Below, in pieces: positions 21,716 through 32,858 of a DNA stretch of 64,000 nucleotides; positions within the stretch are counted from its first letter, which is position 1; every line of letters begins with the position of its first letter. The stretch is from Cordylochernes scorpioides (lineage: Eukaryota; Arthropoda; Arachnida; Pseudoscorpiones; Chernetidae): contig CP092863.1 of NCBI GenBank assembly GCA_030710605.1, forward strand, positions 105,882,099 through 105,946,098. Direction: 5' to 3'. The notes beneath the pieces are model-generated. The model had not been told where the DNA came from. It searched no databases and was given only the letters and a program-made list of their open reading frames with translations. The position numbers and the translations under genes are program-made.

Positions 21716-24160
21716 TTTTTTTTAAATTTTATTTCATCTCAATTTGCAGGTGTTACATTCGAGCACAGCTCGCGAGTCACCTTGTCCAGATTATTTACAC
21801 ATGGCTAGTTGTAATGCTGGAGAGGCCCCCCGAACCTTACAGGAGGGCAGTTGTTGGGTGTTTGGCTGTCAGCTAGCCATTGGGTCCAGGTCGTCGGATT
21901 CGGCGGCTGAGGTCACCTTGATTTTGAACAATTTCTTGTATAGTTGGATTTGATGATTTTTGAAATTGCGAGAATAGTCTTGTCGCAGAGTCTTGATAAG
22001 TCTCTTCTATATTAGGCTGGTTGAGATCTTCTTTGAGAATTTTGTTTGAAAGATTGAATGGGGATCCTATAGTGGTTCGTAAGCAAATCCTCATGAAGGC
22101 ATCTATTCTTTTTTTATCCGTAGGTGTGATATATTTGCCCCAGACTGGTAGTGCGTACGTGATGATGGGTAGAATACAGGTTTTGTACAACGTGAATTTA
22201 TGCTTTGTTGTTAAATTACTTTTAAAATTAAGCAGGCTTGATAGAGATATTTTGGCTATCTTTGCCTTTCCTATAGTGTTTTGGACATGTAGGTTAAATT
22301 TTAATTTCGAATCCAAAGTGACACCAAGATACTTGGCATGGTCGGCCCAAATAATAGTGCTTGAGTTTACTGTCAAGTTGGTTTGTGGCTTGAATTTTTT
22401 GTTATCTCTTGGGGGGAAAAATATTGCTTGAGTCTTAGTTGGGTTAATGTCTAGTTTCCACTCATCGCACCATTTGATTATGTCATTTAAGTAATTCTGA
22501 AGCTGAGTAACCAATAGGTTGACTGATTTAGAGTTAAATAAAATTGCTGTGTCATCTGCGAAGAGCTTAAGTTTACATTTAGAGTGCAGTGGGATGTCAT
22601 TAATGTAAATATTGAAAAGGTAGGGTCCGAGGATAGAGCCTTGAGGTACTCCAGTCTGGATTGGCTTTGGTTCAGTTATAAAATTTCCTTGCTTGACTGA
22701 AAATGTCCTGCCCTGTAGATAATTCTGCATAAATTTGATAATGTCACTTGGAAACTGGTGTTTTGTGAGTTTCTTTATAAGGCCATTATGCCAAACTTTT
22801 CAAATGCTTTCGCAAAATCTAGAGAGACAGCACCTACCACTTCCTTGTGGGATCTTCTTAACTGGATGTAGTCCAGAACTGCAATGAGTTGGTGAGTTGT
22901 TGAGTGCCCCCTTCTAAATCCGAATTGCTGCGGGATGATGAAGTTAGAGTTGTCCAAGTACATCTGAAGTCTACGTAAAATAATTCTTTCGTAAATTTTG
23001 CCGATGGTGGGGAGGAGGCTGATAGGTCTTAGATCTTCAGGGGATTTAGCGGATTTTTTTGGAATTGGAATTATGATAGCATGCTTACAGACTTTTGGGT
23101 AGTAGCACAAGTGCAGTGTGGCGTTGAATACTCCAGCTAGAAATACAATCCATTTGATGGGAAGATTCTTGGCCATTTGCGGAGTGATATTGTCATGGCC
23201 AGGAGCTTTGTGGTTAGCTAAGTATTTAATCACTTCTTTGACTTCATTTGGTGTCGTCATTGTGAGCATTTTTTCTTCTTGGTGATTATAAGTTATATTT
23301 GGTTGGTCTTCTTCTTTTTCCTTGGAGAACTGGTTGGAGAAGTGTTCTGCAAGTTCATTTCCGATTTCTTTGTCGGTCAATAAGGCTTTGCCGTTCGTTA
23401 CTAAACTTGAGATCCTTTCCGTTTTTTTCCTGATGGGTTTTGTTTTTCTCCAGAAGTCCTTTGGGCTTGATTCAATCTTGTGTATGAATTGATTCCAGTT
23501 CTCGGTGGAGTCGGATTTGAGGGCTTTGTTAACTTTTCCCTGTAGGTTCAAATAAATTGCTCTATGGGCTGGATCCCAGGTTGCTTGCCATCTCTTACGA
23601 GCTTTATTCTTTTCTTTTATCAAGGCCTTGGTCGAGGGGTTCTGTTTTGACGAAGAGGATGATATAACTGTGTTTTTTGAGTAGCTGTTGTAGATTTTAT
23701 CATTTAGTATGGTCACTGCTGAGTCAATATTGGCTTCCGTTTTCAAGGGTACTCTAGGAGGCGTACTGGAAATTAAGTCTTGTTGGAAGTGTACCCAGTT
23801 AGTGAGTCGGCAAGCCCTAGTCGTGAATTCATCCTTCGGGCAGGTCAGCTCTAGGATTACTGGGAGGTGATCTGAAGATAAGGCATCCAGGGTCTTAATC
23901 CTCGAAGTCCAGGGGATGTTTCTAAGAATTGCGATGTCTAGAAAGTCTGGATTTCCCAAAGGACTGTAGTGCGTGGGTGAAGAAGGTGCGACAATGTCCA
24001 GGTTTTCTTTTTCGGAAAAATTATGAAGCACGGTTCCACTATTATTGGAGGTTCTTGAGCCCCAAAGAGGGTGCTTGGAGTTCCAGTCTCCTGCAGCGAT
24101 TACTGATTGATTATTCTCTAACAAGAGATTCAGATCTTCCTCCAGGAGTGGTAGATCGGG
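21716..24160 (-). mobile_element. Jockey-like LINE inserted in the Gypsy-1 LTR
   Basis: Flanked by a 15-bp target-site duplication TTTTTTACAATTCTT (21701-21715 and 24161-24175). The minus-strand 3' end has an A-rich tail at 21716-21725. The 5' end is truncated within the endonuclease domain. It is a clean example of target-primed insertion. Confidence 0.9.
21873..24160 (-). pseudogene. Jockey-like ORF2 (APE endonuclease fragment + RT)
   Basis: Minus-strand frame 24160-22775 has the APE endonuclease end (AAGDWNSKHPLWGS, ALSSDHLPVILEL) and RT start (NHKAPGHDNITP, LRPISLLPTIGKIYERI, QFGFRRGHSTTHQL, SLDFAKAF). Frame 22730-21873 continues with TGVPQGSILGPYLFNIYIND, LFADDTAILF and the thumb region (LPIITYALPVWG). 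A one-base deletion near 22790 separates them just after motif A. It is 5'-truncated, with no ORF1 or zinc knuckle seen. The family acts in target-primed reverse transcription; this copy is dead. Confidence 0.85.
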
Positions 24161-24175
24161 TTTTTTACAATTCTT

Positions 24176-24298
24176 GCCCACGTGCTCATTATATATCGAA
24201 CATTTTGTTGTCTACAAGATGATGATAAAACAAGATGATCAAAACAGAGTAAAGTAATAATATATCACTGATATATTATCTTTAAACAAAACAGATCA
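24176..24298 (-). repeat. 5' LTR of Gypsy-1, distal part
   Basis: Continues the split LTR and ends (minus-strand start) TGATCTG at 24298. It matches 18460-18582. Flanks of the whole element (AATCC at 18314-18318, CGAAG at 24299-24303) do not match, so no target duplication is visible. Confidence 0.8.
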
Positions 24299-24690
24299 CG
24301 AAGGATCTGAGCTTTTGTAGTAACTGGCTCGGCTTCATGTCTCCGAGTTCTATGCCAGAAATTAACTTTTTAATTCTCAACCCTTCACTTTCTCTGAACA
24401 ATTCAAGTAGTCGTGATTTACATTCAGAGTACTTGTTGTCGCTTTTGCTATTAATTATGTCCCAAATGTTTCTATATATTTAGGTTATAATTGGGAGATC
24501 AAATAATTAAATTCAGTGTCTTCCTGAATAATTCCACCTATTTTAAACTGCGTCTCTACCTGGAAGAACCATATTTCAGGTTTTTCAACCCAGAAAGGCG
24601 GCATTTTAACACTAACTTTGCATATATCTGAGGTATCGCTAGGCTTATTTTCTGTTTCCATCTTACGTGAATTTAAAATTCGACACAACA
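24299..24690 (-). pseudogene. Gag N-terminus of a second Gypsy element (Gypsy-2)
   Basis: The minus-strand frame 24688-24485 encodes KMPPFWVEKPEIWFFQVETQF, the start of the capsid region in many arthropod Gypsy elements. A stop follows (ISQL then TAA). The next ~180 nt continue homology in another frame (ELFRESEGLRIKKLISGIEL). It is cut off at 24299 by the Gypsy-1 LTR. It is a broken capsid gene. Confidence 0.7.
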
Positions 24691-24893
24691 GCTAGATATA
24701 TTTAAAGATAAAGTTGAAAATAAAAATATTGAGATAAAATAATAAGAAAGATAATATAAAAACTTATCTTAGTCTTGAGATGATATCCCGATATCTTGGA
24801 TGATGTTTCTTTTCAAGCTTGAATCAATTTTTGCATTTCTTTATCTCTTGAAATCTTCGTATGATTTTTTTAATCACGTCCGGCTCACCAATG

Positions 24894-25208
24894 TGGTGTG
24901 TCGATTTATTAGTACAGCGATGGCCCAGAAAGTATTCCAAAGTTAGTGTTTTATTGGTATAACTTATTAGCTACATTTTCAGAGGAAGACAAAAAAGGAC
25001 AACACCCTAGAATGTCTATTCTGGTTCTGTCCGACTTCCGCTCATCTGCCGCGCCGCCTGGTCATCTCCTATTTCATGGCCCCGCTTGTATGTTTGCTGA
25101 CGGCGTGGTCCGTCATCCCAGCAGACTGAAAGGAAGTCTCTTGGCCCCCACAAATCCATTCCAGAGCCTGGATGGCTACTTAAAATACAGCTATTTTACT
25201 GTATCACA
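24894..25208 (-). repeat. Probable 5' LTR of Gypsy-2
   Basis: On the minus strand it runs TGTGATACAGTAAAA ... CACACCACA. It is followed directly by TTGGTGAGCCGGACGTGAT, a pattern typical of Gypsy primer-binding sites, then a leader and gag. There is no second copy in the window, so the outer border is inferred. Confidence 0.5.
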
Positions 25209-25778
25209 ATTGAGTTTTAAATAAGCCCCTATTCCTGATTTAATATTATATAATTTCTCCAGTACCGAATTTCATATTAAATTTCATCATGAAATCTAGT
25301 ATCAAATAAGATTTATTTGACATACAATATTTATAAGACAACTTTTTTAATCCATTATTTTAAACTCACAATTTTTCTTTTAAATTTTGAATTCTCAAGG
25401 GGCATTTTAAACAAAAGAAAAAATCTTTTCTATAAGATTAAGAAAGACTACGCGCCTCATCATCTCTTAATCCTCTGACTTGATGTCCAAGCAATACAAT
25501 GCTATTAAGGATAAAAAAAAAAAATACTTTGCTATAAAGGGACAAAAATATACATTTCAATAACCAACAGCAATAAATTTATTGATCAAAAATTAAGGAG
25601 AGAGAAATGTGTTATTTTACACCTAAATAGACATCAAAAGACGGAAGTAATGCATATACATTAATTTCTCCTGTGTAAAGAGGTTGTGAGTAAATTTACC
25701 CAATGTAATTTACTTGAGTGTTTACACTGTGGCAGAATAATAATGATAATATCGATTTTTCCTTCATTTATTTCACAG

Positions 25779-26779
25779 AGCATTTGGCTTCGTTAAAGGA
25801 ATGAGCTCCCCAGAAGATAAGTTCTTTCCTTGGTACCTCAGAATTTTGATCAAGATAACATGGTGTTTGAATTTTGGCAAATCTACCATTTGGCATTCCA
25901 TTTATTTTTGGTCTCTCATTGCTTTTATGTCAATTTCGGAAGCTTTTTTCTGGTATTTTAAAGATATGAAATTCTACGTGAAAATATTGGCCTATAATCA
26001 CAAAATTATAAATTGTACAATACTGATTCTATATCATTTCAAGAAAAAGAAGATTAAAGAAATTATAGAACATAAATTATTCAAACTAGACTCGGAAGTC
26101 GTATGTTTTTTAGAAAAATATTTCCCATTTATATTTATTGTTACGATATTTCTTTTGGTATTAGTAATGGTACCATATTTTTGGCTGAATGACAAACTTG
26201 ATATAATTGTAATTCTTACTTGGTTTGGTTCTTCAAGCGAATATTTAATTATGTTAATTCATTTACAAGTTTATATTTACACGCTGGCCCATGTTACTTC
26301 GTTATTTCAAAATTTCAATAAAGAAGTGAAAAATATGGAAGATCCTAAGAAATTGAATATTATTTTAAACAAATATCTTTATCTAAAACATCTTATAACT
26401 ATTATTAACGACTTACATTGCCTGCCGATATTTATTTTTATATGTTTCACATTTGTTAATTTATTATATATTTTTAATACAGAAGATAACACAAATTTTA
26501 ATTATTCATTATTTTTTTTGTTTTTATAATGCTTTCTTGATGTTTTTGGCTTTTTTGGCAGCCGAACTTTTTACTAGACAATCTCGAGAATTTTTTGACA
26601 TTCTGCTGTACAAATCAGCCATGTTCTCTGATCAAATCAAACATCTTGCTATAACTTTGGATGTTATCAATCCAAGACTTGGTGTTTTTGTTGGTTATTA
26701 CCTGGAACTAAACTTAGCAACCTTTTTTACAACTGTATGCTTTGTTGTATCTTATACTTTGCTTTTACCTATAAAATAA
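25779..26779 (+). pseudogene. Gustatory-receptor-like 7-TM gene (7tm_7), one frameshift
   Basis: The frame from ATG 25801 to 26529 encodes 242 residues with at least five hydrophobic membrane segments (for example around residues 40-60, 105-125, 135-155, 210-230). A second frame (to 26779) adds about 80 residues with the last two, ending VSYTLLLPIK. In arthropod gustatory receptors the last segment carries a T-Y-x5-Q type motif; here SY is kept but Q is not. Removing one T from the run at about 26511-26518 joins the frames smoothly, so this is a recent frameshift or a homopolymer sequencing error. A TTTCACAG acceptor-like site at 25771-25778 lies upstream in frame, so an earlier exon is possible. 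About 325 residues is a little short for the family. An odorant-receptor relative cannot be excluded. Confidence 0.55.
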
Positions 26780-26962
26780 ATTTCTAAAATATTTTTTTTT
26801 TCGTGTGTATATATATTTATTTATTAATTGCATTTTGACCCCAGACCTTTACATTAAAATGTTTCCCAGAATGTACTTGTTTTTTTAAATGAAAGATGTT
26901 GCATCCTTCAAAATTGTTGAACGAACAGTTCTTAAGCAATTTATGGAATGTGTGTGATATTA

Positions 26963-27697
26963 TCTATATATATATAAAAAATGAATGGATGTGTGTGTGT
27001 GTGTCCTTTATGCCTGACCAAACCACTCATTGGAACGCCATGAAACTTTGGGAAGTTATTTAGTATAGTACTGGGAAGGTTTCTGAAAAATAATTTCTTT
27101 AATATCTTGAATATCCTTAGAGTTATTTGCAGATTTGTAGATTTAACTCGCAAGCAGCGCCACCTTGCGACGGAGATAGGCTTAGGCAGGAAGTCTGCCC
27201 GGGGCTTATTTAAATAATCGTCCGCCGGCCGGATGGACAGTCCAAGTACCCACCGACCAATCGGAGGGGCAGAGGGGTCAAGAGATCCTGGCGCGCGGGG
27301 GCAGAGTTGGTGACACAGCTGTGCCAAGTAGACAAGAAAAAAGCCTCGCGGGGGCTTGCCCAAGATGACCTCCGGGAACTTCGTCCATCTTCCATAAACG
27401 ACCATGATTTTATTCAACTTATCGAGTATTTTTCAAGGGACCGGGGAAAAATGTTCACTAGATAAAACGATGATTTTGTAATGTAGAAAATTAGGAAAGA
27501 CAAAATTTAGGATGACACGGCACACAGGGACCGGGAAAAAATGACCACTTTATCGAGAGATTAAAATTTACGAGTTTCAAATTATCAAAATATATCTATT
27601 ATTTTTTTTATAAGTTTATAGAGAATTGTTCTAACAAATGTTCGTTAGACAACCTTTACTCGGGTAAAACCAGGGCAAAGCCGGGTACATCCGCTAG
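26963..27697 (+). mobile_element. Non-autonomous Helitron
   Basis: It starts TCTATATATATATAAAAAATG after an A and ends with CAAAGCCGGG, TACATCCG, CTAG before a T. The 5' TC, the 3' CTRR end, the GC-rich hairpin a few bases before it (CCAGG/CCGGG, one mismatch) and the A|T insertion site are the marks of Helitrons. At 735 bp it carries no Rep/helicase gene. A 158-codon minus frame inside it has no recognisable domain. Confidence 0.8.
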
Positions 27698-28210
27698 TAA
27701 TTAATATTTTTCGATTAAATTGTTCTTGAGGTATATTTAAAAAAATAGTCGCACCTATATAATTTCGTCTATTTATATCAAAATTGTGTGTGTATAAAAC
27801 TAAAATATAAAATTACAGTAAAGCCTCTCATTTTATATATTAAAGATATTTTACCTCTTTGGTTAAAAATAATAAATATTATTATATTTTAAATTGAATA
27901 TATTTAAATATATATTGACATACATCTTTAAATAAATTTGAAATTATTTTTTTTTGTCTTTAGTATTAAGATCTGACTTATTATTATTCTCTCTTGTGTA
28001 TTATTTATTTTAGAGATGTGTATTTGTTTTGTAGAGTTCACATATTTTTAATTTTATAGCTGTTGTATAGAAAAGTGAAGTATAATACGCGAATCTCTCA
28101 TGATATGTTGTTCCCCAAGGAAGTTTGGCGTGTAGTCACGCGAAATATTGGAAGAATAAAAATTATATTGGTCCAAAATAAATAAATAAATAAATATATA
28201 TATATATATA
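27698..28210. other. AT-rich stretch with a hammerhead-like remnant
   Basis: There is no gene. At about 28128-28160 the sequence GCGTGTAGTCACGCGAAATATTGG forms a short hairpin (GCGTG/CACGC) followed by GAAA and TATTGG, as in the arms of the palindromes at 11.6 and 57.4 kb, without an intact CUGANGA box. A (TA)n run ends the stretch. Confidence 0.4.
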
Positions 28211-29932
28211 TAGTGTAAAAACTATATAATAAAAATATAACAGTGATACTACATTTAAAACTTAAGGAGCAAACTGATCAGAATGATAAATCATATCAAG
28301 TAGATTTGGTTAGATTAGCAAGCTAAATCTAAATTAATTATAAAAATAAATAGTTGTATAGTTTTATAGTTAAGTATTCTATTAAAATTATCTTCATTAT
28401 TTTGATTATTTAAATTCAAATTATAAAATTTGTAAATTGTTATTATTTAGTATAGATAGAGAGAAAAAAAAATCCTTTACTTCTAAAACATCATCTAGTT
28501 AATTATATATTTATAATTAATAACAATAAAATTTAACAAAGAAACGTCTTTTGTATCGGCTTTTACACGTCATTTAGACATACTCTAATCCTATATATAG
28601 AATAATAGAAGTGAGAATATATATGATAGTTAGAAAAAAGAGAGAAAGACAGAACCATGCACTATTAATCAAACTAATAATAAGAAAACAAAAAGTTTTG
28701 TAAATAAGGTAGATAAGATTGTTAGTATATATATATATATATTTATAATTTTATATTTTATTCTTTTTTTTAAATGATTTTTTAATTTTTTTATTTTGAA
28801 ATATGAATATAAATAGTTGTATTTAGTAAAATATCTATATTATGAATTAACTTTTATTATAAGTTTGGTTATTATGTTTTGAAACCCTAATGGTAGACCA
28901 GACATATACAAAAAACTTAAATTGGAGTAATTATTGAAAAAAGAGGTCTGCTGAACCGGGAATTCTCAAATAGAAATTCAGCTTTCAAACAATTGAAACA
29001 ATTATTTTAATTTAACTGGCTGTAAAGATTATAAAATTTGGATTTCTTCCCTTAACTATCTTCTCTTTCTTCATTGAATGTCTTGTTTTTCTACAACTTC
29101 AAAATATAAGGTCTAAATTTGTCCCCCCCCCACAACATGTGTCATCCAGAAATAGATGTTTACAGTTGAAGGCGTTCGCGGACAAGGTAGGTACACATTA
29201 TATCTGTTCATATAAATGTTTCACTGTAGTAACTTTATATTAACACATAAAATCCGGTTGAAAGGAGGTCTAAGACATAATAGAGAAGGGATGAAATGTT
29301 GAAAGCTGAATTTCTATTTGAGAATTCCCGGTTCAGCAGACCTCTTTTTTCAATAATTACTCCAATTTAAGTTTTTTGTATATGTCTGGTCTACCATTAG
29401 GGTTTCAAAACATAATAACCAAACTTATAATAAAAGTTAATTCATAATATAGATATTTTACTAAATACAACTATTTATATTCATATTTTAAAATAAAAAA
29501 TTTAAAAAATCATTTAAAAAAAAAGAATAAAATATAAAATTATAAAAATATATATATATACTAACAATCTTATCTACCTTATTTACAAAACTTTTTGTTT
29601 TCTTATTATTAGTTTGATTAATAGTGCATGGTTCTGTCTTTCTCTCTTTTTTCTAACTATCATATATATTCTCACTTCTATTATTCTATATATAGGATTA
29701 GAGTATGTCTAAATGACGTGTAAAAGCCGATACAAAAGACGTTACGTTGTTAAATTTTATTGTTATTAATTATAAATATATAATTAACTAGATGATGTTT
29801 TAGAAGTAAAGGATTTTTTTTTCTCTCTATCTATACTAAATAATAACAATTTACAAATTTTATAATTTGAATTTAAATAATCAAAATAATGAAGATAATT
29901 TTAATAGAATACTTAACTATAAAACTATACAA

Positions 29933-29940
<8 letters not shown>
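28211..29940. mobile_element. Long palindrome of Penelope-like element termini
   Basis: Segment A (28211-28965) is a plus-oriented copy of 62020-62810. Nearly the same sequence returns inverted at about 29310-29940, giving arms of roughly 600 bp around a ~340-bp centre. The centre (about 28975-29310) is the reverse complement of 62815-63140, the non-coding region next to the Penelope-like RT at 63.4 kb. So the palindrome is built from non-coding ends of the element, with no RT. Inverted terminal copies are a known arrangement in Penelope-like elements. (TA)n flanks both sides. No intact hammerhead core was found in the arms. Confidence 0.75.
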
Positions 29941-29967
<27 letters not shown>

Positions 29968-29970
<3 letters not shown>

Positions 29971-30722
29971 TAATTTAAACCAACAACCCCATATCGTATA
30001 TAACTTATAACGAGATTTTCATGTTGTATAATAGAAACACATCTGTAAATGATTATACGCATGATTGACATGTGTCATTACACCATCATATGTAATGTAC
30101 TTTGTACAAACTGAGGATAAATAAATAAAACTCTGTAATAGATTAAGAGTTGAGCTGAAGCAAGAGATAGAAATCAAAAACGTCTAAAATAGAGATAGAT
30201 GTAGCAGTCCCAAAACAATAAAGTCTAAAGATGGAAACTGTCACGGCGCCAGTGTCCAATTTCGCCAGACGATCCACGCCCCTGTCGCATCTGCTGTAAT
30301 GCAATACTTCTTTTCTCGGAAAATATATAAAAGGCCCCCCTTAGCCAAAAATACAGTCACTTGACAGTCACTTCACCATCTGCGTGAGCCCTCGTCGGTT
30401 GTACCCCAGGTCCACCTCATCCACCATGTAGACCAGTAAGAACTCTTCTATCTCCATCTTTCGCTCCTAGCTCAACTTTTATCTGTTCACGGAACTTTCT
30501 TAGTGCAACTGTGTCTTCGTTTTTGTGTATGGACATTCCCAAGCTTTCCACTCTGCCTCGACCACGACTGCCTGTACTTTGTGAGAACTGTTAAAGGTCT
30601 TCCAAGGTGCAGAGAGGTACTGGAAAGCTCCCCATCCTGACTGTTCCTCTCGGTCAACCCAGTATAGCGAGAGTTGACAGGGACTCACACCATAGTTTAA
30701 GTCGACTGGATCACTCATCACA
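29968..30722 (+). repeat. 5' LTR of an LTR element whose body is replaced by the LINE array
   Basis: It begins TGGTAATTTAAACC next to (TA)n and contains ACCCCATATCGTATATAAC, as in the 52-kb LTR (ACCCCATATCTGTATATAA). It ends near TCATCACA, before GTTTTAGTCGACAGGATTC. The shared AGTCGACAGGAT motif is also found after the LTRs at 4.9, 6.57 and 52.65 kb. The 3' border is uncertain by about 40 bp because the motif is doubled. No matching second LTR is in the window. Confidence 0.6.
30324..30334 (+). promoter_or_regulatory. TATA box in LTR
   Basis: TATATAAAAGG within the LTR at 29968-30722, at a position suited to starting transcription of the element. Confidence 0.55.
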
Positions 30723-30784
30723 GTTTTAGTCGACAGGATTCTACAAGAGTTAACAGAATCTCAAAATCACACACACACACACAC

Positions 30785-32858
30785 TCGGCCGTGCGGCACG
30801 CATTTGTCGAGCTCCGCCTTTTTCCCACCCTGGCGGGTGTATGGCTACCGGCGGTACGCCGAGTTTAGCACGGGCTGAAAGCCCATTAAAAGCTGATCAG
30901 ATGCCTGGAAGGCACGGCTTGAAAGCACACCTCTGTGCAGAGAAATCTGCAATTTTCGATTCGCAGAGCAATTACTCTAATAATCAAGAAGCATTTGATA
31001 AATATGCAAATTTGCCCGCCGGCGGTAAAGATGTAAATCTGGCCGCGCCGTTCAACTTGGCGGCTAATCCATCTTCCAATGCCGTAGCCCAAGCTCAAAG
31101 AAACTGGGCAGACATGACAGAGGATATAAATCCTGAAATTGAGGACAACTTTACTCTTGTCCAGAGAAGGAAGAGACGCCGCGGCTCGGCGAATTCGCCT
31201 ACAGCGAATGCACCATCCTCCAATGTCGGAGGTTCTAGGACCGATCGCCGACCGCGATCATCCACGGGATGGGCGCCGCGGGCGGAGGAGATTAGGACCA
31301 CCAGGGCGCATATCGCGGAGGCCAGGGCGCAGCAGGCGTCCTCCTCTGAGGAGTACTGCGTGTATATCGAACGCAGCCCCGACCTAGAGCCCTTCCACTA
31401 CCTAAGGGCACTGGACAGAATGGTCGGAGGAACCGGCGGAGTCGTCCAGGTTTCCAAGGTCAACGGACTCTACCTGCTGGGACTAACCAACAGAGGCCTG
31501 GTCGAGCGCCTCATAAGCGAGGGCCTCGAGGGTGAGGGTACACTCCTGAAAGCATTCCCTTTCCGCAAAAGAGCGGAGAGGATAACAGTTGGAAATCTGC
31601 CCTTCTTCGTGGCGGACTCTGTCATCATCAACGCCCTCTCGACATTTGGGCGTGTTACATCCATCGCGCCCAAACTGATGAAGGCTGGCCCTTACATCTA
31701 CAATGATGGCCGCCGAGAGGCGTTCATTGCCCTCCACGAAGGAGTGACTATCGAAAGGCTTCCTACCCGCCTCGAGATCAAAATAAAAGGCGAGACCTGG
31801 CCCGCATACCTGACCTCTGGAATCAGGTGTTCCAGGTGCCACGGTCAAGGACACCGTAGGGCCATCTGCCCCCTGCTTGCAGGGCTGGCCAACAACACCA
31901 GAATGGCCCCCACCAACCACTCCTGCCGGCGTCCCACCACCGACCACCCCTGCACCGCCTCAGCGATCAGCAGCCCAGCCTCCTGCACCGGCATCCTCCG
32001 ACCCAGCCTAGGAGACTCCCGGCGCTCCTCCTGAGGCCCGAGCTGTAACTACATCTACAGCACCTCGGCCATCTCCACCAGTGGCCCCGGCCGTACCTAT
32101 GGAGAAGGCGCCTTCTGCCCCTCCACCTGTGACCCCTGCTCCGTCCCTGCAGGCGCCTGAGGGTCCCGTGGGCCCTCGCCCGGCCAATTCACAACATCCA
32201 GAGCCGCCTCCCGCTCGGCCGGACTTCGTTGCCCCGCGTGGCCCTCTGCCCGCCCAGAAGACCCTCGGGCCTGCGGCCCCAACACCGGACGTGGAAATGT
32301 CCACCACTGAGGAGCCCTCTGCTCCCTCACCAGCCGCAGTTTCAACACCCCCACTGCCTGCGCCTCGGCCTGCTGGGCCGACACCATCTGCTCCCCACAA
32401 AGAGGATCCGACACCGGCTATGACACCTCCGTCCCCACCACCTACCCCGATGGAGGAAGACCTGCCGCCGAACCTGGGTGATCGCATCGATAGAATTTTA
32501 GGAGAGATCATCTTTTCCAAAATCGACCCTGGACCCTTGGTCGATGATGAAACCTCCTGGACCGACGCCATTGATGCCATCCTACATCCCCATTCTAGGG
32601 CGCCTTTCCTTGCGAGACTCTCGCCTATTTTGAAGAAAAACTACGCTGTCTTTTTCGAGGCGGCCATCGAGCGCGCTCGGGATTCCCATCCCAGGATCCT
32701 CAGCGGGTTGTCCGAGCTCAGGAGGGCCTTGGCTCCCAAGACTAGACGTCACCGCGGCAAGCGCTAACCTAATGTATATACCCCTCTCTTCTCTCTTTCT
32801 CTTTGAGATGTAACATTGTCTAGAAGACAATAAATAATTTTCAATTGTCAATTGTCAC
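30785..32858 (+). mobile_element. LINE array unit 1 (ORF1-only)
   Basis: A 2,074-bp unit from TCGGCCGTGCGG to CAATTGTCAATTGTCAC. It is preceded by (AC)n (30769-30784) and followed without a gap by unit 2. It has a 5' UTR of 56 bp, a single ORF1, and a 3' UTR ending GACAATAAATAATTTTC plus TTGTCAA repeats. Confidence 0.85.
30841..32767 (+). pseudogene. Unit 1 ORF1 (gag-like, CCHC), frameshift and stop
   Basis: From ATG 30841 the frame runs 397 codons. It carries an acidic/basic N-terminal part, a central conserved domain (AERITVGNLPFFVADS ... FGRVTSIAP ... DGRREAFIALHEG; possibly RRM-like), and one CCHC knuckle (CSRCHGQGHRRAIC). An extra C at about 31905-31910 then shifts the frame. The original frame resumes as a Pro-rich region and a C-terminal helical domain (to 32767), but also has TAG at 32009-32011 where unit 3 has TCG. 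ORF1 proteins of this kind bind element RNA. Almost identical to unit 2. Confidence 0.85.

Noticed and set aside
26941-27417. 158-codon minus-strand ORF
   Set aside because: Lies inside the Helitron and ends in its terminus; no Rep or helicase motif.
28211-28965. Hammerhead search in Penelope segment A (AACTGATCAGAATG, GCTGAACCGGG hairpin)
   Set aside because: No CUGANGA box with a paired stem II and GAAA in either strand; the GCTGAA/TTCAGC hairpin alone is not a hammerhead.
30500-30721. 73-codon minus-strand ORF in the LTR
   Set aside because: It is antisense to the LTR and leader of an LTR element, with no domain.
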